From Daejeonella rubra (GTDB lineage: Bacteria > Bacteroidota > Bacteroidia > Sphingobacteriales > Sphingobacteriaceae): DNA of 64,000 bases. This document shows positions 9,408-19,125 of the stretch, piece by piece (position 1 is the stretch's first letter; each line of letters starts with the position of its first letter). Location: positions 1 to 64,000 of the forward strand of contig NZ_FNHH01000020.1 of the NCBI RefSeq assembly GCF_900103545.1. The letters are read 5' to 3'. The notes below the pieces were generated by a model that saw only the letters and a program-made list of their open reading frames with translations, searched no databases and was not told where the DNA came from. Both the position numbers and the translations under genes were made by a program.

Positions 9408-9513
9408 AGGGCTTACCTATTTTAGGTAAAAACGCTGCGACAAATATACGTTCAGTTAAAAAGCGACAGAAGATCAGAAAAAAAATAGGAAAAACAAGGC
9501 TATTTGAGTACGA

Positions 9514-9684
9514 TTATTTTCCTTTTGTCATCAGATACATGAACCAGATACCAACTATCACGATAAAAGCCAGGACATAAAGTCCAATTTTGCCTTTGCG
9601 TTTATCCTGACGCATCACCCAGATCAATAATCCTGTTAAAGGTATTAAGAAGACTAAAAAGAATATAATACTTGCTGCGCTCAT
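9514..9684 (-). CDS. 56-aa two-helix membrane protein
   Basis: A short open frame from ATG 9684-9682 to TAA 9516-9514. It encodes 56 residues: a hydrophobic helix at about 5-24 (IIFFLVFLIPLTG), a strongly positive loop RQDKRKGK, then a second helix at about 33-52 and the end KGK. The helix-positive loop-helix pattern with no charged residues inside the helices is unlikely by chance. It lies just downstream of tsaD on the same strand (57 bp from the tsaD stop side), so could be read from its transcript or alone. No function can be named. Confidence 0.6.
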   Translation of the reverse strand: MSAASIIFFLVFLIPLTGLLIWVMRQDKRKGKIGLYVLAFIVIVGIWFMYLMTKGK

Positions 9685-9741
9685 AATTTTTGTAGATCGT
9701 AAATCTCGTGTTTTATAATTTATAACAACGAATGAAAATAA

Positions 9742-10743
9742 TTAAAACTGCATTCGGGCCAAAGGAGCAATATCCTGACCAACAAAATCCTGCTTAATAA
9801 ATTTATAGTGCCCCGCAATTGCAATCATTGCTGCATTATCAGTGCAATATTCAAACTTTGGAATATAAACTTTCCAGTTTAGGTCAGCGGCTGACTCATT
9901 TAAGGCCGTTCTTAGCCCGGAATTAGCAGATACTCCACCTGCAATTGCGATACTGTGTATATTATATTGAGCAGATGCCTTCTTAAGCTTATTCAATAAT
10001 ATGGAAATGATCCTTTCCTGTACAGAAGCACAAACATCGAAAAGATTATTCTTTAAAAAATCCTGATCTTCTTTTATCCTATCCCGCACAAAATACATGA
10101 TCGATGTTTTGAGTCCGCTAAAACTAAAATCCAGTCCTTGGATCTGTGGTTCAGGAAATTTATATGCATGTTTATTCCCTTGCTTAGCATATTTATCAAT
10201 TAGTGGACCACCCGGATAAGGTAAACCAAGAAGTTTAGCTGTTTTATCAAATGCTTCCCCTGCGGCATCATCAGTTGTCTGACCCACGATTTCCATGTCA
10301 AAATAGTCTCTGACAAGGACTATCTGCGTATGTCCTCCTGAAACAGTTAGGCATAAAAATGGAAAAGAAGGTTTATCCTCACCAATAAAATGGGCAAGAA
10401 TATGTGCCTGCATGTGATTTACCTCAATCAACGGAAGCCCCCTTGCAAGTGCAAAAGCCTTTGCGAAAGATGTACCCACTAAAAGAGAGCCTAATAATCC
10501 AGGTCCGCGGGTAAAAGCTACAGCATCAATCTCATTTTTATGTATTTTTGCATCAGAAATTGCCTGATGAACGGCGGGAATTATATTTTGCTGATGAACC
10601 CTGGAGGCTAATTCAGGAATTACACCGCCATAATTTTGATGGACAAGCTGGCTGGCAATAATATTGGAGCGAATTTTGCCATCAACACATATTGCTGCAG
10701 AGGTATCGTCACAGGAAGATTCAATGCCTAAGATGATTGCCAA
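9742..10743 (-). CDS. tsaD: tRNA N6-adenosine threonylcarbamoyltransferase TsaD
   Basis: Transfers the threonylcarbamoyl group to A37 of ANN-decoding tRNAs, with TsaB and TsaE. The ASKHA fold is evident: ILGIESSCDDT at the N-terminus, the metal-binding HMQAHILAH motif near residues 109-117, a VSGGHTQIV phosphate loop, and AIAGGVSANSGLR near residue 265. The length of 333 aa is normal. The start codon is TTG at 10743-10741; no ATG precedes it before the in-frame stop at 10764-10762, and MAIILGIESS matches the usual N-terminus. It is divergent from tamB, with only a few dozen bases between them. Confidence 0.96.
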   Translation of the reverse strand: MAIILGIESSCDDTSAAICVDGKIRSNIIASQLVHQNYGGVIPELASRVHQQNIIPAVHQAISDAKIHKNEIDAVAFTRGPGLLGSLLVGTSFAKAFALARGLPLIEVNHMQAHILAHFIGEDKPSFPFLCLTVSGGHTQIVLVRDYFDMEIVGQTTDDAAGEAFDKTAKLLGLPYPGGPLIDKYAKQGNKHAYKFPEPQIQGLDFSFSGLKTSIMYFVRDRIKEDQDFLKNNLFDVCASVQERIISILLNKLKKASAQYNIHSIAIAGGVSANSGLRTALNESAADLNWKVYIPKFEYCTDNAAMIAIAGHYKFIKQDFVGQDIAPLARMQF

Positions 10744-10757
10744 AACTATAGAGTAAG

Positions 10758-13700
10758 ATTGTTATAGATCATATAAAAAACAAATTTATCAAAAAAGCAC
10801 TAAAAATAACCCTTTGGATACTGGCAACATTTTTATTGCTGCTCATTCTACTTATTTTCTCTCTGCAATATAAGCCTGTACAAACTTATATTGCTAAAAA
10901 AACAGCGGAATACCTTTCCACAGAGCTGAATACAAAAGTGTATGTTGGAGGGTTATATATTAAACCATTCAAATCGCTGGTTCTCGACACTTTATATGTT
11001 GAAGATCGGGAAAAAGACACCCTGTTATTCTCACCCAAATTTACTGTGGATCTGAATTTCGTATCCCTGAAACTGAGAAAGATCTCGGTTAATACCATAC
11101 AAATGGACAATGGGAAAATATATTTGAAGAAATATAAGGACCAAACCACAAATCTCGCTTTCATTATCAATTATTTCGATACCGGCAAAAAAACACCTAA
11201 AAAGAAAACAGGTAAACCCTTTGATGTTATTTTAAATAAAATTGTACTTAACAATATCGCTTTCAAATACAAGAACTTCAATAACACCAAGCCTGTCAAT
11301 GGAATAAATTTTAACGATATCTATTTAAGTAATTTCAGCAGTACAGTTCTTGATCTGGATACCAAAAAGCATTTGGTTAAAATGGGGGTAAAAAACATGA
11401 CCTTCAGAGAAAAAAGCGGCTTTTATTTGAAGAGCCTGACTACCAATGCGACAATAGATAAAGATCAAATGGAGTTCAGGGATCTTTTGCTTGAAACACC
11501 AGACAGTAAACTAAGTGATTATTTACAGTTAAAGTATTCAACTTTTAAAGATTTCGGGCAGTTCGTCAGTAAAGTTTATCTGAAAACAGATTTCAGGAAT
11601 ACCAAATTAAACAGTTCTGACATAGCCTATTTTTCGCCGAATCTGGCAAAATCATCCGTTATTCTGCAGCTTAACGGTAAGGTATCCGGATATGTAAATG
11701 ACCTTAAGGCGAAGGGGCTGATCATTCAAAGCGGACAGGCAACCTATGTAAAAGGAGATTTTTCAATAAAGGGCCTTCCATTAATGAAACAAACATTAAT
11801 GGACCTGAATTTTGAGCAGGTATCAACAAATAAGAAGGATATTGATTTAATTCTGGCCCGTGCAACAGGTTCAAAAAAATCTATTATTCCTGAATTTGCA
11901 AACAAATTAGGCACCATTAACTTCAAAGGAAGGTTTACCGGATTTATCAATGATTTCATATCCTTCGGCGAGTTTAAAACAAAAGCTGGCCGACTGGTAA
12001 CTGATATCAACATGAAGATCGGTAAAAATTCTGTTCCTGCCTATAATGGAACAATAAAGGCTTATGATTTCAACATCGGCGATGTGTTTGGTCGCAGTGA
12101 TCTTGGGAGAACTACACTTTCAGCAACTATTTCCGGTAAGGGATTTAAGTTCAACAGCTTGCAGGAAAAGATTAAAACAGACATTAAATATTTTGACTAT
12201 AATGGATACCGGTACAGTAATATAGATGTAGATGGCAGCTTTATCAATAAGATATTCAATGGGCAGATCAAGGTTGACGACAGCAATCTGGATCTTGATT
12301 TTGACGGCAATATTAATCTTAATCCAGAAAGGCCCATCTTTAATTTTCATGCGGTAGTCAGGGGTGCAAATCTGCACAAGCTGAATTTCGTGAAGGATAC
12401 CGTTCAGATAGATGCAGAATTAAATACTAATTTTTCAGGCTCTAATCTTGAAAACATTGAAGGTACTGTTGCGATCAACAGAATTCAGTTAACTAATCCC
12501 AAAAATTCTTTCATTGTTGATTCTGTCAATTTGAGGGCTATCGGAACCGGATCACAGCGTTCGCTAAATATAGGTTCTGATATACTCGATGCCAGCATCA
12601 AGGGACAATATGATTTGAAAACCTTACCGTCCTATTTTAAATCAGTTGCCAACAGGTATATCCCCTCACTGGGATTAAAATACGTAACTCCGGGAAAGCA
12701 GGATTTTGAATTCAGTTTAAACATCAAGTATTTTGATCCGATCAGTATGTTATTGATTCCTGACCTGAAGATTCCGGAACAGGCAAACTTTAATGGAAAA
12801 TTTGTGTCATCTGAGAACATTGCTAATCTGAATGGATTTATTAAGCTGATTCAATACAAAAAAATAAAGATCAATGACCTGATCATAGATGAAGGAACAA
12901 CAGATAATGCCATGAACCTGTTCATTACCTCTGACAGAATTGATATTTCCGACAGCCTGTATATCAAAAATGTCAACATTGCGAATATCCTAAGAAATGA
13001 TAGCTTAAGCCTCAACATTAAACTTTCTGACAAAAATGCTACTAACCAGCTGGATTTAAACTCATTGGTTGAATTTAAAACGGAAGGAGAAGAAAGGATT
13101 CGCTTAAGTGTTTTACCTTCTGATGTAATTATTAACAGGGAGGTTTGGAAAATACAGGAAAAAGTTAGTTTTAGCTTCGACGAAGGAAGAGAAAAAGACC
13201 AGGCATTTAGTTTATTAAGAAGGACAAAAATTACCGGCTTTGAGCTTTTCAAGGACAATCAGATGTTGACCATTGATGGGATAATATCTAAAAACCCTGA
13301 AGATAAATTGCTGGTAGGTTTCAATACGTTCAAGCTAACTACATTCAATTCCCTAACTAAACCTATGGGGATTACATTAGGAGGTACCCTGAACGGAGAA
13401 GCAACTCTTTCAGGACTGGGAGGAACGCCCAATTTAGAAGCCGGGATCAAGATCGATAGTCTCAATTATAACAAAATAGCCATTGGAGACCTGAATATGA
13501 CTGCAGGGCTTGATAATTCAACAAAGCTCATCAACGTAAAAATGGACATTGTGAATCAGGGCAAAACCACTCTTGATATAGACGGCACTTATAATGCAAA
13601 TAGTGACCAGAATAGTCTCGACATGAAGGTTCAGATGAACGATAATGAGGTAATTCTGTTTCAACCATTATTGAAGAACCTGGTTTCAAACATGTATGGC

Positions 13701-15284
13701 AAGGTATCAGCTGAACTTACAGTAACTGGAAAACTTAATAATCCAAAGATTAACGGAGGCCTGTCTCTAAATGAAGCAGGAATGACCGTGAATTACCTGA
13801 AAACTCCTTATAAAATAACAGACAAAGTTGAAGTTGAGAACAGTGTGATCAAACTGACAAACCTCAAATTAAGAGACATTAATAATAATGAGGCTATTGC
13901 CAATGGAACTGTTGATATGGCCAATCCCAATAATCCGGAGATCCATATAAACCTTCAGGCTAATAACTTCATGGCCTTAAATACTACTTCCAAAGACAAT
14001 CCACTTTATTATGGAGTGGCTTTTGGTACCGGATCATTTAGCTTTAATGGCCCCACAAATGATATGCGGATAATAATAAACGCTAAAACTGAGGCCGGAA
14101 CAATTTTTAACATACCCCTTAACTCATCTGCTACGGTTAGTAAAACTGATTTTATAACTTTTGTAGCTAAGGATTCATCATTAAACAAGCCAAAAGAGAC
14201 TTCCTTTAAAGGACTTACGATGGACTTCGATCTGCAGGTTGATGAAGATACAGAGGTTAATATTTTTACGGATCTGGGTAGGTTATCCGGACGCGGACAG
14301 TCGCAGCTCAGTTTGAATATTACAAGTCTTGGTGACTTTGAGATGTATGGAGATTACCTGATCAGCAGCGGAAAGTTCCAGTTTACTGCCCAGGATTTTA
14401 TTAATAAACTCTTTAAGATCAGTGAGGGAGGATCTATCCGATGGACAGGAAATCCTGTGGAAGCTGCTATTAATCTGAAGGCCCTTTACGAGGTTCGTGC
14501 AAGTATTGGCCCGCTATATTTAGCTGCAGGACGGCCAACCCAAGATAACCAAAAAGTTGCTGCAGAAGCGGTAATGAATCTAAGCGGTCCACTACTAACT
14601 CCTAATATTGCATTCGACATAAATTTCCCTGCAAATGCGTACATCAAAGATGAACTTCAATCCTATCTGAGTGATGTTAACAATACCAATCAGCAGGCTT
14701 TGAGCTTAATTGTAAGGCGCTCATTTGCAGGAAGTTCAGAGCAAAGCGATGGCATTGGAGGTATTGCTACCTCAACATTTATCAGCGCTGGATCTGAATT
14801 ATTCTTTAATCAGCTCAATACCATTCTAACTCAATCCTTGAACCTGAATTTTGTAGATCTGAATATTCGTTCTTTTAATGAAGCCAGTGCATCCTTCCGC
14901 TTTTTGAATGACCGTTTGATTCTGACAGGTGGTGTTACTGACAGAACAAACAATACCAGGACCTTTTCCGACTTTTCTGTAATTGGAGGAGGAACAGAAG
15001 TTGCCCGTGATGTTGAAGCATTATATCTGATCAAAAAGAATGGAGACCTTGTACTCCGGGCATCAAACAGACTTAATAACCGAAGTTTCCTGAGCAACCT
15101 TTCTAATAATGATTACGTTAGCGCAATAGGATTGGTTTATCGGAGGGATTTCGATAGCTTTAAGGAACTCCTTGGTATTCTTATTGGAAACAAGAGAAAA
15201 GAAGAACGCGAAAAGGCGGATGAAAAACCTGTTCAGGACATCAATGCTATTAAACCTGAAGAGCCAGAGCTCAAAAAAGAATAA
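10758..15284 (+). CDS. TamB-like translocation/assembly module protein (DUF490)
   Basis: A huge (about 1,500 aa) AsmA/TamB-family protein that spans the periplasm and supports outer-membrane protein or lipid traffic. It has an N-terminal membrane anchor, then long repetitive beta-strand sequence, and the conserved TamB domain at the C-terminus (GSIRWTGNP, ITSLGDFEMYGDYLISSGKFQF, then NLNFVDLNIRSF). The C-terminal tail is lysine/glutamate rich. Start is uncertain: the frame is open from 10752, but has no ATG, GTG or TTG before TTG 10836. That TTG would cut into the anchor helix, which begins KKALKITLWILATFLLL. I place the start at ATT 10758 only as the most upstream plausible non-standard start. 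Divergent from tsaD; convergent with ribBA. Confidence 0.82.
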   Translation: MVIDHIKNKFIKKALKITLWILATFLLLLILLIFSLQYKPVQTYIAKKTAEYLSTELNTKVYVGGLYIKPFKSLVLDTLYVEDREKDTLLFSPKFTVDLNFVSLKLRKISVNTIQMDNGKIYLKKYKDQTTNLAFIINYFDTGKKTPKKKTGKPFDVILNKIVLNNIAFKYKNFNNTKPVNGINFNDIYLSNFSSTVLDLDTKKHLVKMGVKNMTFREKSGFYLKSLTTNATIDKDQMEFRDLLLETPDSKLSDYLQLKYSTFKDFGQFVSKVYLKTDFRNTKLNSSDIAYFSPNLAKSSVILQLNGKVSGYVNDLKAKGLIIQSGQATYVKGDFSIKGLPLMKQTLMDLNFEQVSTNKKDIDLILARATGSKKSIIPEFANKLGTINFKGRFTGFINDFISFGEFKTKAGRLVTDINMKIGKNSVPAYNGTIKAYDFNIGDVFGRSDLGRTTLSATISGKGFKFNSLQEKIKTDIKYFDYNGYRYSNIDVDGSFINKIFNGQIKVDDSNLDLDFDGNINLNPERPIFNFHAVVRGANLHKLNFVKDTVQIDAELNTNFSGSNLENIEGTVAINRIQLTNPKNSFIVDSVNLRAIGTGSQRSLNIGSDILDASIKGQYDLKTLPSYFKSVANRYIPSLGLKYVTPGKQDFEFSLNIKYFDPISMLLIPDLKIPEQANFNGKFVSSENIANLNGFIKLIQYKKIKINDLIIDEGTTDNAMNLFITSDRIDISDSLYIKNVNIANILRNDSLSLNIKLSDKNATNQLDLNSLVEFKTEGEERIRLSVLPSDVIINREVWKIQEKVSFSFDEGREKDQAFSLLRRTKITGFELFKDNQMLTIDGIISKNPEDKLLVGFNTFKLTTFNSLTKPMGITLGGTLNGEATLSGLGGTPNLEAGIKIDSLNYNKIAIGDLNMTAGLDNSTKLINVKMDIVNQGKTTLDIDGTYNANSDQNSLDMKVQMNDNEVILFQPLLKNLVSNMYGKVSAELTVTGKLNNPKINGGLSLNEAGMTVNYLKTPYKITDKVEVENSVIKLTNLKLRDINNNEAIANGTVDMANPNNPEIHINLQANNFMALNTTSKDNPLYYGVAFGTGSFSFNGPTNDMRIIINAKTEAGTIFNIPLNSSATVSKTDFITFVAKDSSLNKPKETSFKGLTMDFDLQVDEDTEVNIFTDLGRLSGRGQSQLSLNITSLGDFEMYGDYLISSGKFQFTAQDFINKLFKISEGGSIRWTGNPVEAAINLKALYEVRASIGPLYLAAGRPTQDNQKVAAEAVMNLSGPLLTPNIAFDINFPANAYIKDELQSYLSDVNNTNQQALSLIVRRSFAGSSEQSDGIGGIATSTFISAGSELFFNQLNTILTQSLNLNFVDLNIRSFNEASASFRFLNDRLILTGGVTDRTNNTRTFSDFSVIGGGTEVARDVEALYLIKKNGDLVLRASNRLNNRSFLSNLSNNDYVSAIGLVYRRDFDSFKELLGILIGNKRKEEREKADEKPVQDINAIKPEEPELKKE

Positions 15285-15287
15285 AAA

Positions 15288-16493
15288 TTAAATGTTTTTC
15301 ATGATGGTATGACCCATCTTATCCCGTTTTGTTTTCAGGTAAAGCTCATTATGGATATTGGACTTTATTTCAATCGGAATGTTGGAAACCACCTCTAAGC
15401 CATAGCCAATCAAACCGGAACGTTTGGTAGGATTGTTTGACATCAGCCTCATTTTCTTAATACCAAGACTTCTTAATATTTGTGCCCCAATCCCATAATC
15501 GCGCTGATCCATTGGGAATCCCAATTGCAAATTGGCATCTACAGTATCCACTCCGTTTTCCTGAAGATTATAAGCATGCAGCTTGTTGATAAGCCCAATA
15601 CCACGACCTTCCTGATTCATATAGATGATCACGCCTTTACCTTCTTTCTCGATCATCTCCATTGCTTTATGAAGCTGAGGGCCACAATCACAACGGCATG
15701 AACCAAAAATATCACCGGTAATGCATGAACTATGGACTCTTACAAGAACCGGTTCATCTTCTTCCCAGCTACCTTTTATCAAGGCAAGATGCTGGTCACC
15801 GGTAGTTATCTGAGTATAAGCAACCATTTCAAAATCACCCCATTGAGTAGGTAATTTAACAGAAACTTCTTTTTTTATCAGGGACTCTGTTTTTAACCTG
15901 TAAGAGATCAGATCCTTAATACTTATTATTTTAAGGTCAAATTGCTTTGCAATGATCAGAAGATCCGGCAATCTTGCCATTTCTCCATCATTCTTCAATA
16001 TTTCAACCAAAACACCTGCAGGCTCAAGCCCCGCCATAGCAGCAAGATCAACTGCTGCCTCAGTATGCCCTGCTCTGCGCAGAACTCCGCCATGCTTGGC
16101 TATTAAAGGAAATATATGACCAGGTCGGCCCAGTTCTTCAGGACTGGTTTTAGGATCGATAAGTGCAAGTATAGTTTTTGAACGATCCGAAGCTGAGATA
16201 CCGGTAGTACATCCATGCCCGATCAGATCCACAGAAACAGTAAAGTTTGTTTCAAAAGCTGCAGTATTATTGCCAACCATCAGGTCCAGTCTCAACTCTT
16301 TACACCGCTCTTCAGTTAAAGGAGCACAGATCAATCCCCGGCCATGAGTAGCCATAAAGTTTATTATTTCCGGCGTTGCGTTAGAGGCTGCTGTTAAAAA
16401 ATCACCCTCATTCTCTCTGTCCTCATCATCAACAACAATAATAACCTTACCGTCTTTAATATCGTTTATTGCTTCTTCAATTGTATTAAACAT
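15288..16493 (-). CDS. ribBA: RibBA: DHBP synthase / GTP cyclohydrolase II
   Basis: Bifunctional enzyme for two entry steps of riboflavin synthesis: ribulose-5-phosphate to 3,4-dihydroxy-2-butanone-4-phosphate, and GTP ring opening. Residues 1-200 are the RibB domain (DDEDRENEGDF and HTEAAVDLAAMAG, with acidic metal ligands). Residues about 205-401 are the RibA domain, with the zinc site in SSCITGDIFGSCRCDC and the EGRGIGLINK GTP-binding segment. At 401 aa it is full length for the fused type. Its stop lies 3 bases past the convergent tamB stop. No FMN riboswitch is visible upstream. Confidence 0.97.
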   Translation of the reverse strand: MFNTIEEAINDIKDGKVIIVVDDEDRENEGDFLTAASNATPEIINFMATHGRGLICAPLTEERCKELRLDLMVGNNTAAFETNFTVSVDLIGHGCTTGISASDRSKTILALIDPKTSPEELGRPGHIFPLIAKHGGVLRRAGHTEAAVDLAAMAGLEPAGVLVEILKNDGEMARLPDLLIIAKQFDLKIISIKDLISYRLKTESLIKKEVSVKLPTQWGDFEMVAYTQITTGDQHLALIKGSWEEDEPVLVRVHSSCITGDIFGSCRCDCGPQLHKAMEMIEKEGKGVIIYMNQEGRGIGLINKLHAYNLQENGVDTVDANLQLGFPMDQRDYGIGAQILRSLGIKKMRLMSNNPTKRSGLIGYGLEVVSNIPIEIKSNIHNELYLKTKRDKMGHTIMKNI

Positions 16494-16659
16494 AATTTTT
16501 GGCTTGTTTGGCAGGCGGTTTCAGAATGGATAAAAAAAATTAATCATTATCTGAGCAATGCGACCGCTGTAATCAGGCCGCAAATTTAAGTATTTTTTTG
16601 CACCTAAGATTTCATATCGACCTAAATACGTCAATGCTTTGCAATAAAAATTCATCTAT

Positions 16660-18084
16660 CTATTCCTGGGTCTTTGCGAAAAGTCGTTTGAACCAGCGCT
16701 TATAAAAATCAAGATCAAAAAGTGCTGAGTCAACAGTTGCCTTATAAGTAAGAAAAATCCCTAAAGGTGTCAAGGCAAAGATGGCGATCCACATTCCTAT
16801 AAATGGGGTAAGGGTACCTTCCTTAACTGATTTTTCTCCAATGGTTGAGATGATATGATAGAGCAGGAAAAATAATACTGACATTACAACAGGCAATCCC
16901 AAGCCTCCCTTTCGGATAATAGCGCCCAATGGTGCTCCGATAAAGAAAAGAACGAGACAAGACATAGCCAGTGTGAATTTTCTGTTTAATTCTATTAAAA
17001 AACCCCGCATGCGTATCTCATTATCATCAATAAACAATTCCTTCCGGCTTAAAATATCTTTAATAGATCTGATCTGATCCTTTGCTGTCTGAACTGATTG
17101 GATTCTTTTATCAACAGGAACCAGTTCTAAAACATTTTTATACTTTTTAATGATTTTTACCGGTCCTTTCGGATTCAAAGAGTCGGTACGGTAAGTTCGG
17201 GCAAGCATAGTAAGATCTCTATAAGTTGACCTCAAATTACTATCCCCTTTCAATTCAAAAGAATCCCTGTAAAAATTAAGCTGCCTTAAATTGAGCATGG
17301 CATAATTTGATTTAAAGAGGTCTTCGTCAGTCCGCTTTAACTGGAAACCCGACAGATCAAATTTTTGCTCTGTTTCCTTAAATTCCGTCCGCATTAGTCT
17401 TTGTCTGGGATTATAGGTTCCGGCAGTTCCGGGGGTTTCCTCATAGCGTTTCCCATTCTTGAGCTTCAGAACAAGAAGCTGATCATCATCTGTGATAAAC
17501 ATTTGACCTTCTTTGGCCATCAGCGTATTCACATTACCGCTGGTTGTATTTCGTTCATAAATAAGAACGTCATGCAGGGTTTGATCAGGATCTTTTTTCT
17601 TTACACGAATTGAATATCCGGGAATACTGTTATTGAAGATTCCCTCCTTTATAAGGAAGGCGGCCTTTTGATTACGGACATCATATAATAAGGATCCCAT
17701 TTTCAGGTTGGCAACAGGAAGCATATAATCAGAGAAGAGAAAGGCGCCCACACTCAGCATACTCACGCCAATTATTAGAGGCATCATCGCTCTTTGCAGG
17801 GAGATGCCTGCAGATTTAATGGCCACGAGCTCGTAATTTTCACCGAGGCTGCCAAATGTCATTATTGAGGATAGAAGTATGGCAAGAGGAAGCGCCATAG
17901 CAACGTTCGTTGCTGATGCATACATCAGCAACTCAAGAATTACATACCACTCAAAGCCCTTTCCAATCAGATCATCGATGTATTTAAATAAAAATAACAT
18001 CAACAAAATGAACATGACAATGAAAAATGTAACAATAAAAGGCCTTATAAAGGCCTTAAACACTAATAAGTGTACTTTCTTCAC
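16660..18084 (-). CDS. LptF/LptG-family permease (lipopolysaccharide export)
   Basis: Inner-membrane permease of the YjgP/YjgQ family, which moves lipopolysaccharide from the inner membrane into the Lpt bridge. Three hydrophobic helices lie at the N-terminus (about 12-35, 50-80, 98-118), followed by a long periplasmic domain (about 125-365) and three C-terminal helices (about 370-460). The start KKVHLLVFKAFIRPF matches the family. At 474 aa it is longer than the E. coli proteins (about 360), with an enlarged periplasmic domain as is usual in Bacteroidota. Its start follows the START-like gene stop by 27 bases, so they are probably one transcript. F and G types cannot be separated here. Confidence 0.9.
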   Translation of the reverse strand: MKKVHLLVFKAFIRPFIVTFFIVMFILLMLFLFKYIDDLIGKGFEWYVILELLMYASATNVAMALPLAILLSSIMTFGSLGENYELVAIKSAGISLQRAMMPLIIGVSMLSVGAFLFSDYMLPVANLKMGSLLYDVRNQKAAFLIKEGIFNNSIPGYSIRVKKKDPDQTLHDVLIYERNTTSGNVNTLMAKEGQMFITDDDQLLVLKLKNGKRYEETPGTAGTYNPRQRLMRTEFKETEQKFDLSGFQLKRTDEDLFKSNYAMLNLRQLNFYRDSFELKGDSNLRSTYRDLTMLARTYRTDSLNPKGPVKIIKKYKNVLELVPVDKRIQSVQTAKDQIRSIKDILSRKELFIDDNEIRMRGFLIELNRKFTLAMSCLVLFFIGAPLGAIIRKGGLGLPVVMSVLFFLLYHIISTIGEKSVKEGTLTPFIGMWIAIFALTPLGIFLTYKATVDSALFDLDFYKRWFKRLFAKTQE

Positions 18085-18111
18085 AGGTATAAAAATAGAG
18101 AAAATTTATCT

Positions 18112-18492
18112 CTATGCCCCTAATACGCTAATCAAATATTGAATCTGATTATCCCATATGAGTTTACGGTCCTGAATTGCATCTTCAGGTGCGAAATCAG
18201 TTATTGAAAGAGCAACGTCATTGGTTAGTTCGTCCTGAACGATCTCCATCTCAAAATAACAATGAGGTTCATCGTCCAGCCACTTAAACTTAACCAGTTT
18301 ATTTTCTTTGATAGATAGCAATTTTGCTTTTTGCTGATCCCCATCCCAGGTAAATGTATAAACCTGATCTCTGTAGGTTACATCGTCTGCAAACCATTGA
18401 GCCAAGCCATTGGGCTCATTTAAAAAGCCAAACAATATTTTAGGAGATGATTTTACCTCATATTCGACATTGAACTTTATCTTTTCTGCCAT
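18112..18492 (-). CDS. START-like (SRPBCC/AHSA1-type) protein
   Basis: A 126-aa single-domain protein with the helix-grip pattern of the START/Bet v1/AHSA1 superfamily: an initial strand KIKFNVEYEVKSS, a short helix PKILFGFLNEPNGLAQWFADDV, then strands and a long C-terminal helix DNQIQYLISVLG. The phrase LAQWFADDV is typical of Bacteroidota START-like proteins. No enzymatic residues stand out, so it probably binds a hydrophobic ligand or partner. It is the first gene of a transcript with the LPS permease, which hints at an envelope-lipid role (inference). Confidence 0.8.
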   Translation of the reverse strand: MAEKIKFNVEYEVKSSPKILFGFLNEPNGLAQWFADDVTYRDQVYTFTWDGDQQKAKLLSIKENKLVKFKWLDDEPHCYFEMEIVQDELTNDVALSITDFAPEDAIQDRKLIWDNQIQYLISVLGA

Positions 18493-18562
18493 TCCTTTAT
18501 TTATTTTACATCGCTTGGCGACTTTTTTTTAGCATTAGTTTCTAAAGAAAAGTAATTTCCTC

Positions 18563-18570
18563 TATATTTG
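18563..18570 (+). promoter_or_regulatory. Bacteroidota -7 box, possible original tRNA promoter
   Basis: TATATTTG fits the TAnnTTTG consensus. There is no protein gene within the next 700 bases on this strand, only the 88-bp array and the tRNA, so this may start a transcript running through the array into the tRNA. Confidence 0.4.
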
Positions 18571-18685
18571 CAACTCTGTTTTGAAAGGCAGCGTTGTTTG
18601 AATTATCTAACGGCAAAAACATTCGGATTAATTTCCGGATCCGACCTAAGATAAATCATTAATACACAGCAAACAAGACAAATCC

Positions 18686-19125
18686 GGCGGGGTATACGCC
18701 CAAAGGCGGAGCAGGATTCATATCCGCCCGGGGCTGACGGAGTTTGATAATTGATGTGAAATAAATATAGTACGGCGGGGTATCCGCCCAAAGGCGGAGC
18801 AGGATTCATATCCGCCTGTGGCGGACGGAGTTTGATAATAGATGTGAAATAAATATAGTACGGCGGGGTATCCGCCCAAAGGCGGAGCAGGATTCATATC
18901 CTGCCCGGGGCGGACGGAGTTTGATAATTGATATGAAATAAATATAGACGGCGGGGTATCCGCCCAAAGGCGGAGCAGGATTCATATCCGCCCGGGGCTG
19001 ACGGAGTTTGATAATTGATATGAAATAAATATAGTACGGCGGGGTATCCGCCCAAAGGCGGAGCAGGATTCATATCCGCCCGGGGCTGACGGAGTTTGAT
19101 AATTGATGTGAAATAAATATAGTAC
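18686..19125 (+). repeat. Tandem array of five 88-bp tRNA-mimicking units
   Basis: Five units start at 18686, 18774, 18862, 18950 and 19038, each exactly 88 bp, and the intact tRNA begins exactly where a sixth would (19126). Every unit opens with the tRNA's first nine bases GGCGGGGTA and repeats its anticodon-arm sequence GCAGGATTCATA. The D-arm and T-arm are replaced by small GC-rich palindromes (TCCGCC...GGCGGA type), and the unit ends with the AT-rich sequence that also precedes the true tRNA. Units differ at a few positions, for example CGGGGC against TGTGGC in the second palindrome. This is not a CRISPR array: there are no unique spacers. Confidence 0.85.

Noticed and set aside
12851..13258. 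135-codon minus-strand frame
   Set aside because: Opposite the TamB-like gene and without any protein features.
16494..16659. FMN riboswitch before ribBA
   Set aside because: The short region has none of the conserved FMN-element blocks.
18686..19125. CRISPR array or rRNA fragment
   Set aside because: Units are entirely repeated without spacers, and match the 5' part of the adjacent tRNA instead.
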